64,000 nucleotides of DNA from Monoplex corrugatus (Eukaryota; Mollusca; Gastropoda; Littorinimorpha; Ranellidae), in assembly GCA_030674185.1 (NCBI GenBank), contig JAPXFY010000015.1:28683185-28747184 (forward strand), written 5' to 3'. Shown one piece after another: positions 57,105 through 64,000 of this stretch. The notes under the pieces are model-generated. The model was not told the origin of the DNA. It saw only the letters and a program-made list of their open reading frames with translations, and did no database searches. The position numbers and the translations under genes are program-made. The first letter of the stretch is position 1; the number at the start of each line of letters is the position of its first letter.

Positions 57105-58735
57105 AAACTAGTTGCTTAAAATCGAAAGATGGTATGATTATTATTGAAAAAGACAAAATATTAGATAGATGGGGACAGTACATTAAAGACCTCTTTGACA
57201 ATGACAGAAAGCAGAAACATGGCATATGAAAGAACGCTGAAGGATCACCAATAATGACTTATGAATGTAGGGCAGCATTGAAAAAGATCAAACAGGGAAT
57301 ACCCCCAGGACCAGACAATATTACTATAGAAATGATTGAGGCTCTAGATAAAATCCCTAAAGATATGTTAAAATCAACTTTCATTGCTCTTCCAAAGAAA
57401 GCAGGGGCTATAGAATGCAAGCTCCATCATACAACAAGCTTGATGAGCAATGTGACAAAGTTTCTGTTAAAAATTATCATGACAAGGACAAGGAACAGAA
57501 TCAAAACAGAAATAGCAGAAGAGCAATGCTGATTTGTTAAAGGGAAAAGAAATATTAATGTCATACACATCTTAAGGACTTATCATAGAAAGATCAACTG
57601 AGTTGAAAAAGCATTTGTATTTGTGTTTTGTTGATTATACCAAGGCTTTTGATCAGGAAAGACACTAAGAAATGATCAACCAACTGGACAGGCTCAATGT
57701 TGATGGAAAAGATTAAGAATGACAGAAAGATGTACTAGGAACAAACAGCAGCAGTGAGAGTAGAAAATGACATAAGCTCTTTCCATAATATCAAAAGAGG
57801 GGTTAGGCAGGAATGTGTTCTGTCACCAAATTTGTTTTCTTTTTACAGCAAAACCATCATGAGAAACCTAGATGAAGATTGGGATAAAGGTTAGACAAAA
57901 AATGATACACAATCTTCGCTATGCTGACAACACCATTCTAATTTCAGAAAATGAAATAGACCTACTAAATCTTGTGAATATAACAGAAATAGAAAGCACA
58001 AATAAAGGGCTGGAGCTAAATAGCAAGAAGACTGAAGTCATGGTAATCAGTTAAAAAAACAAAACAAACAAACAAAGAAGAAATCCCCTCATGCAAAACA
58101 ACAGCAAATGGCACAACACTGAGACAAGCTGATAACTTTAAATATATCCAAAAACAATAATCTTGCCAGATGGCAGATGCACTGCAGAAATAGCCAGCAG
58201 AATCATCCAAGCTAAAACAACACCAAAGAAAATTAAAAGCATTCTTACCAACAAATGTCTATGAATTAACATCAGGAAGAGCTTTCTTCAGTTTTATACA
58301 GAACCACTACTATTGTACAGATGCAAATCGTGGACAGTCAACACACAAAGTCAGAACAATATTGAGGAAGCTGAAATGAGATATCTAAGAAGAATATTAC
58401 AGTTCCATGGACAACAAAAAACAAACGAACAAATGAGACAGCCTTGAAAGAGGCAAACACAAAAAGAAAATTAACGAAGAAGATTACGAAAAGGCGAGCA
58501 ACATTTATAGGTCATTTTATGAGTCAAGAAAAATTTGAGCACCCAGTATCAACAGGAAAGCTGGTGGAAAAAAGAGCATCAGGTAGATCCTGAGAGAAAA
58601 TATTGGATACAATAATTATTGTAAAGTGGATGAAGCAGATGATGTACTTGCAGCTCAATAAAAAATAGATTCGTATGCAAGGTCACGAGTGCCAACACCA
58701 TGTAGCAAGGCACATGATGATGATAAATGTTTTCA
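57105..58735 (+). mobile_element. RTE-like LINE family A in zinc-finger intron
   Basis: Segments in order are KDKILDRWGQYIKDLFDNDR, IPPGPDNITIEMIEALD, KSTFIALPKKAGAIECKLHH, IKTEIAEEQC, LRYADNTILISENEIDLLNL (YADN, so the second active-site Asp is lost), and LEEAEMRYLRRILQFHGQQK-like wording, ending near AACACCATGTAGCAAGGCAC with a GATGATGATAAATG tail. 5'-truncated, with many disruptions. Confidence 0.78.
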
Positions 58736-58795
58736 GGGCCCCACAACTGTTCAGGTATTCAAGTGCAATGGGTGGACAGAGATGTTTTTCCCTCT

Positions 58796-58860
58796 TACAC
58801 ACACACACACCACACACACACACACACAACACACACACACACAACACACACACACACACA

Positions 58861-58891
<31 letters not shown>

Positions 58892-58919
58892 CACACCACA
58901 CACACACACACACACACAA
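58796..58919. repeat. (AC)n microsatellite with regular CC/AA breaks
   Basis: AC blocks separated by ACCACA and ACAACA. Confidence 0.93.
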
Positions 58920-59832
58920 AATACCTAATGATACAGAAATACCTCCGTCCGCTACCATTTAAACTTATTTTGATTCAAGATGTCGATGCAATTAATCATC
59001 TCATTTTGTATATATAAAACTTAATTTAAAAAGGGACAAGGAGGAAAGATAATTTTTATTTTACCAAATCTGAAGCCCTGTTGTCTTCTGCCTTGAGTTA
59101 CTTAAGTAAACATTGCTGAGATGCAATATGCATTCTCAAAATGGTTGCAAAGAATCCAACACTCACAGAAACTGGTCATTTATATACTCCTGCCACAGCT
59201 TTTACACATTTTCAAGAAGGAAACTTCATTTTGCTGTCTCTAACTGTTCTAACAGTAACAGCAAGCTAACTAGTCTGGTTATGTTTTGAATGAGTAGATC
59301 ATAACAAAGACTAGTGTCAGTGCCTTTGGTGACATAAACACATCACTTTGATTAATCATTAATAAACTTAATTGCAATGCATTACTTCTATATTATCATT
59401 TTCAACTTTTCAGCAACTGTGATACTTTTCAGAAAAATGACACTTATTCAAAATTCCACATTTTGCTAAAAAGATTTCTTTAAAGCTTAATTCAACATAT
59501 TTCCTGATTATATTATCATGCATTCCTCTTTACACAATCTCTGAATTCAATGTTACAAATAAAAAAAAGTTTCTGACAAATTATACTGGAATGTTGATTT
59601 GACAAATAGCTGTAACTGTTGTTGCTATTTCCAGACCTGAAATACGTCTTTCCAAAATGGAATAGAACTTTTGTTTCATAACCTCATTCTTGCAATGTTC
59701 ATTTCCTGAAATAATAAAATTCTGAAAATAAATAAATACTTTGTACAAAACTATTCAAAACATGCCAAAAATAAAAAAGCTCAGGCAGGGAACAAACAAC
59801 TCTTAAAGTATAATTAGAAAAGAAATTGATGA

Positions 59833-59833
<1 letters not shown>

Positions 59834-59926
<93 letters not shown>

Positions 59927-59938
59927 ACACACATCATG

Positions 59939-59969
<31 letters not shown>

Positions 59970-60035
59970 CACATGCATGCACACACACACACACACACAT
60001 ACACCACATGTAACACACACACGCACACACATACA
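59834..60035. repeat. (CT)n-(AC)n compound microsatellite
   Basis: CT run (59834-59870), then several AC blocks with ATGCATGC-type breaks. Confidence 0.93.
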
Positions 60036-60099
60036 CTCTAACACAATAACAAAACAAAACAAAAAGCTTGGAATATTCATTTATATTCATAAGACATCA

Positions 60100-60157
60100 G
60101 ACTTAAGGAAATCCCATCTTGATAGCTGAATAAGGAAATCCCATCTTGAAAGCTGAA
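60100..60157. repeat. Direct duplication, ~27 bp x 2
   Basis: AAGGAAATCCCATCTTGATA plus GCTGAAT occurs twice in tandem. Confidence 0.8.
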
Positions 60158-60287
60158 TATGATTCTTTATACTTGTTCACTTGTTCAATTGATTTCTGCT
60201 TGTTGGGTTTTTCCCACCCCTATTGTAGTAAAGGGCTAAGAAGCCTTTCATTGTTTCAAATTAAAAAAATTACTTTGACACACATGT

Positions 60288-60351
<64 letters not shown>

Positions 60352-60369
60352 CACACACACACACACACA
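60288..60369. repeat. (AC)n microsatellite
   Basis: AC alternation with one CAACAC break. Confidence 0.95.
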
Positions 60370-60479
60370 GAGTTAATGATGTGCAAATTACAACAAATGT
60401 TTACAATAAATATTTGAAATATTTGAACTTGCTCACATTAACCCTTTGACTCCCACATCCTATCCACCAATTGAAAAAA

Positions 60480-60559
60480 TTAACCCTTTGATTCCCTCAC
60501 CCTATCCACCAGCTTCCTGCAAGAAGCTGGTGAATAGGGAGAGGGAATCAAAAGGTTAA
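60480..60559. mobile_element. 80-bp palindromic TTAA element (piggyBac-type mini-MITE)
   Basis: TTAACCCTTTGATTCCCTCA at the left pairs with the right end, which reads TTAACCTTTTGATTCCCTCT on the reverse strand. Almost the whole element is two ~37-bp arms around a loop of about 6 nt. TTAA flanks both sides. A partial extra copy of one arm starts with TTAA at 60438. Confidence 0.65.
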
Positions 60560-63393
60560 ATTTTTGCTTTGCTAGCATGGTCGACAATGCTAATGGACAA
60601 GGTATGGGAGTCAGAGAGTTTTTAAAAAAAAAAAAGCAATCAGAATCAAGCTTTACAGCAACTGTCATCCAGCAACAGTACCAACAACAATATAGATAAA
60701 CTATCTCATCATATGTCATAGAATAGCAAATGCAGGTAAATGGTCCTCAGTCCTAAGACTGAGTAAGAGACAGAAACCAGGGTTGGGGGGTGGCTCCCTT
60801 GAAATGGCCAAGGCAAACAAAAAAACCGAACAAGCAAACCTCCCGCTAGACAAACTTTACTATCTAGTCTTTGACACACAAAACAAAACAAAGTCCAGAT
60901 CTTAGCCCATTTTGGTAAGACTGAGACAATTCTAACAAGACAAGACAATTAAGACAATTCTAAGAATACAAGCTTATAAGACAATTGTACCAGCACAAAC
61001 TGATAACCATGAACCAGTAAAAATACTGTTTGGTCTATCCAAATTACATGTTGACAATAAAAAATAGAACTTATGAATTATATCCTGCTGGTAACACAGC
61101 TATCAATCTCTAAATCAAACTATGCAAATTTTTACCACAGCAACGGTCTCACTTTTGAAACAGAGCTCGAATTAAAAAACTGTTTGTTAAAGCAAACTTA
61201 AAACATTTAGAAATACCCTTAGAATTAAGGAATATGATTAACAAAAAATCTTAAACCTGCTGCTAGAGCTGTTCCTCATTATATCACCAAAATATAAATG
61301 CAGATGTGTGTATGGATGTATGAGTGTATATGTGTGCAAGTAAAAACATATTGCATGTGTGCAAGAACGACATTAATACACTTAGCAAAATGTCTAATGA
61401 TGCCTGTATTACACTGTCACATGCGGAAAACTTAAAGATGAAAAACAACGAAACAAAACAAAACAAAGAAGGAAAGAAAAAGGAAAGAAAGAATCAACAA
61501 TCAAGGAGTTAATGATGAAAACTGGAATCTAGCTATAATGTTGTTTAGAAAACGAGTGAAAGGTGACACGCCTGAAAGACAAATGTGTTAATAACAGGAA
61601 AATGAACCAATGGTATGTAGGCCTATGCTTCACTGATGAATAAATTATTTAATGTAAGACTCTCTGTCTTACATCTTCCTTCTAAAGGGCGGTCAATGTG
61701 CTGTTCCCGCTGTTTTGGATGATACGCCCAGTCCATCTCCATCATCTTTTCATGATGACCATCATCACTTTGTTTATACTCTCTTGACTGCAAAAGGTGA
61801 GCAGCAGCTGGTTGAAGATGGTGATGAGCCAGAAGATTCATATTCATGAATTTTCAGAGGTTCCTTGTGAGGACGGTTGAAAACAGGGACGCAAAATCTG
61901 GGCCACTGGGCTATACTAAACTAACAATGGTAAAAAGATGTTTTCAAAAATGATTTTAACACAACTTGAGTGGTAACTGGAGAACAAGGTATAATGTAAA
62001 ACATAAAAGAGCACACTTTCTCTCAGAGCCAGCATTATGATGTTGGTCCCCATCTCTTCTTCTCCCTTGATGTTTGAAGTTCCATGTCCCTAAAGACGGA
62101 CAGGTGAACACTTTATGTTCACTTACAGCTGGGAACATTTGGCATGAGTCTTAACCATCCATTCATTTGGCAAGTTCAGCTTCTGCCAGTTCTGGGAGCA
62201 AGCATTCTAGTACTTCAACCTATCACATCAGCCTTTCCTGACTTAATATCTTCATAATGTGGAGTTTCTGTGGAGTGAGTCAATCACTGTGACCCCAAAA
62301 TTCGATAATGCTCTTACAGCAAACTGATTCATTCTTGACTAATAAACAGATTGGACCTCTGACCTGATTTCAATGAAAATCCACCGGTGAATGCTCAAAA
62401 TAGTGAAGTACCTAAATGTCCACACTTTCTTACAATTTCGAATTTAAGTTTGTATTTATACACAAGATGTCACATAAGTTACACAGGAAAAAAATGGAAC
62501 CAAGGACAATCTCAAAATTTCATAGTACAAACATAAATCTTTTTTTTTTCCAGGTAAAACTTGAATCCCATTTTCAACTCGGTATTTTCCAGTGTATACT
62601 GGAATTCTAGTTTCTCCTTTCACTTACCAGTGGTTAAGTGTAAACTTTTCTTCATCATTTGCCCCTAACACAAGCTGGAATATGGCAGAGTGAAGGTCAA
62701 GTCACTGTAGCCATTTGAGTGTAATGTGTTTGAACATAAAATTACCAATAATACCTTTTACAGAATTCAATGCAAAAACTTCCACCATACACCATTTTTG
62801 TTTTTAACACAGTGGAATCCAAACCTGTCCATTCCAAAAACAAAACTGCTGACCAAAGAACAACATGCAAGACAAACAAAAAGCACAAAGAAACAAAAAC
62901 AATATAAAATCATTCGTCATAATTATTTTCTATGTTGAATGTGACAACAATAACATCAATGAAACAGCGAAAACATTACGCGTTTGACCAAAAGCTATTT
63001 CAGCAAAAATCGACTCTTTAACAGCAGTCAAAGAATATTGCAAGGGCACTGTTTTAACCAATCTGTAAGTATATAAATAACATCTGCTGGGGAAAAAATA
63101 GTAGTATTCTGGAATTCTGGAAAACAACACTTTCAGAAGAAATGTCAGGAAAGACTTGGAGATCAGCAGCAAGGACCATCTGCTGTTTTTTGTACATGCA
63201 CAAAGTATAATCGCAGAGTCCAGTTACTACTAAAAAGTTTCCAATTTTCCTGAGAAAAACTAAAATTTCAGTTCACACTTGAGAAATTCTTGATATCAGC
63301 AGTATTTTCATGCAAAGAGATTGACACAACAAAACTATATATATAGCTTACACTATGCACATTGCATTAGTGTATGATTCACTGTGCACTTAC

Positions 63394-64000
63394 CTGTGTG
63401 AATACGAATGTGCTGCTGTAGATGACTCAGCTGTTTAAAGGTACGGTCACAATAAGCACAGGAGTACTTGCGGATGTTGCTGTGCACCAGGGAATGCTGC
63501 ACCAGCTGCTGCTTGCTACGGAACCCTTTCAGGCATGTGATGCATATGTGAGAACGTTGTGAGGATGATGCTATGTCTGCACCACTCTCTGATGTGTTCA
63601 CACCCTGAGAATGCAGCAGCATGGAGGAAGCTGATGTGGAGGATGGGGGCTGTGGTGTCAGAGGATGTGGATGATCTAGATCCAGGCTGTGTGAAGTGGA
63701 CAGAGACGAATGTTGAAGATGACGTGAGGATTGTTGGAGGGGATGATGGGGAGAATGGGATGTCTGAGGAGGGTGGGGGGAGATGGACACCTGACTGTGG
63801 GGGGAGATAGGTTCATGTATGGGCTGGCTGCCAGCACTCTGGTGGTGGCTCTGCTGATGTCGATGAGAAGTCTGTGATGTAGAAAGTTGATGATGATGAT
63901 GCTGTTGATGGTGGGCATGATGGTGCTGTTGCTGTTGATCTTGAGCTACACTGTGTGACATCTGCATGGATGGACGAGGTTGAATCCCTGACTGAAGTTC
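63394..64000 (-). CDS. C2H2 zinc-finger transcription factor, internal exon (5' part beyond window)
   Basis: This is a 607-nt coding stretch, open from the window edge, so the gene start lies outside. It encodes about 202 residues. The first ~125 are low complexity: His/Gln runs, then Ser/Pro/His-rich sequence typical of regulator activation regions. Two C2H2 fingers follow, both C-x2-C-x12-H-x3-H. The second contains FKQLSHLQQHIRIHT, close to the QLSHLQQHTRIHT finger of ZNF384, ZNF362 and squeeze. The exon ends in phase 1 at a good donor (CACACAG|GTAAGT) inside the Gly codon of the finger linker. The role is inferred to be sequence-specific DNA binding in the nucleus. Family assignment rests on finger order and spacing with the downstream exons, not on a search. 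CAG/CAC-type repeats in the exon could vary in length. Confidence 0.85.

Larger units (their letters stand above)
56546..63393 (-). other. Intron of the zinc-finger gene, 6.8 kb
   Basis: This non-coding interval contains an RTE-like LINE (57105-58735, opposite orientation to the gene), an 80-bp TTAA palindrome (60480-60559) and three (AC)n clusters. Between 60560 and 63393 I see only AT-rich sequence. A short minus-strand reading frame at 61623-61847 has an in-frame stop just before its ATG and no convincing splice sites, so it is not called as an exon. Confidence 0.6.

Noticed and set aside
61623..61847. 75-codon minus-strand frame as an extra exon of the zinc-finger gene
   Set aside because: An in-frame TGA lies just before the ATG, the available acceptor gives a stop in the required phase, and its position adds nothing to the finger array.

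Overview
The window reads as nuclear DNA of an invertebrate animal, most likely a mollusc and possibly a gastropod. That assignment is inference. It rests on a split, intron-rich C2H2 zinc-finger gene, a mixture of APE-type LINEs, three or more piggyBac lineages, a mariner fossil, very long (AC)n/(GT)n tracts and AT-rich intergenic DNA. No prokaryotic gene layout, rRNA, tRNA or CRISPR array was seen.

Only one host gene is well supported. It lies on the minus strand at the right end, from 64000 (open, 5' part outside the window) down to a stop at 45557. Four exons join in frame and encode a His/Gln/Ser-rich region, five C2H2 fingers and an Ala/Ser/Gln-rich C-terminus. The finger spacing and sequence resemble the ZNF384/ZNF362/rotund/squeeze/LIN-29 family of DNA-binding regulators. 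The second exon in the window is a phase-symmetric 117-bp cassette that looks like a duplicate of the finger before it. The last finger is split by an intron whose donor is GC rather than GT. The introns hold a piggyBac derivative, two TTAA-ended short elements, an RTE-like LINE, a SINE-like element and microsatellites.

The left 45 kb is transposon and satellite territory. Region by region: 1-6 kb, microsatellites, a 24 x 27-bp minisatellite and a 41-bp minisatellite of about 20 copies; 8.7-9.3 kb, an RTE-like 3' end; 10.7-12.1 kb, a LINE tail beside a decayed piggyBac transposase; 12.2-14.9 kb, an RNase H-class LINE split by an L2-like LINE; 16.6-18.7 kb, an RTE-like copy split by a SINE-like element with an 11-bp target duplication; 19.7-19.9 kb, a fold-back repeat; 22.9-27.3 kb, a second LINE family split by an RTE-like copy with a perfect 11-bp target duplication; 28 kb, a second SINE-like copy; 29.5-30.2 kb, a mariner fossil; 30.9-33.5 kb, an RNase H LINE tail followed by an RTE-like copy; 35.1 kb, another RTE-like 3' end; 37.0-39.9 kb, an almost complete but inactivated piggyBac; 40.5-43.1 kb, a third RTE-like reverse-transcriptase family; 43.1-44.0 kb, a short TIR element and a 60-bp minisatellite with a two-unit period.

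Every transposase or reverse-transcriptase reading frame carries stops or frameshifts, so nothing mobile here looks active. No wholly new enzymatic system was found. The most informative observations are the zinc-finger cassette exon, the GC-AG split finger, the SINE-like family that shares its 3' tail with the local RNase H LINE, and the set of TTAA-flanked elements. Coordinates of transposon edges are approximate unless a target duplication is quoted.
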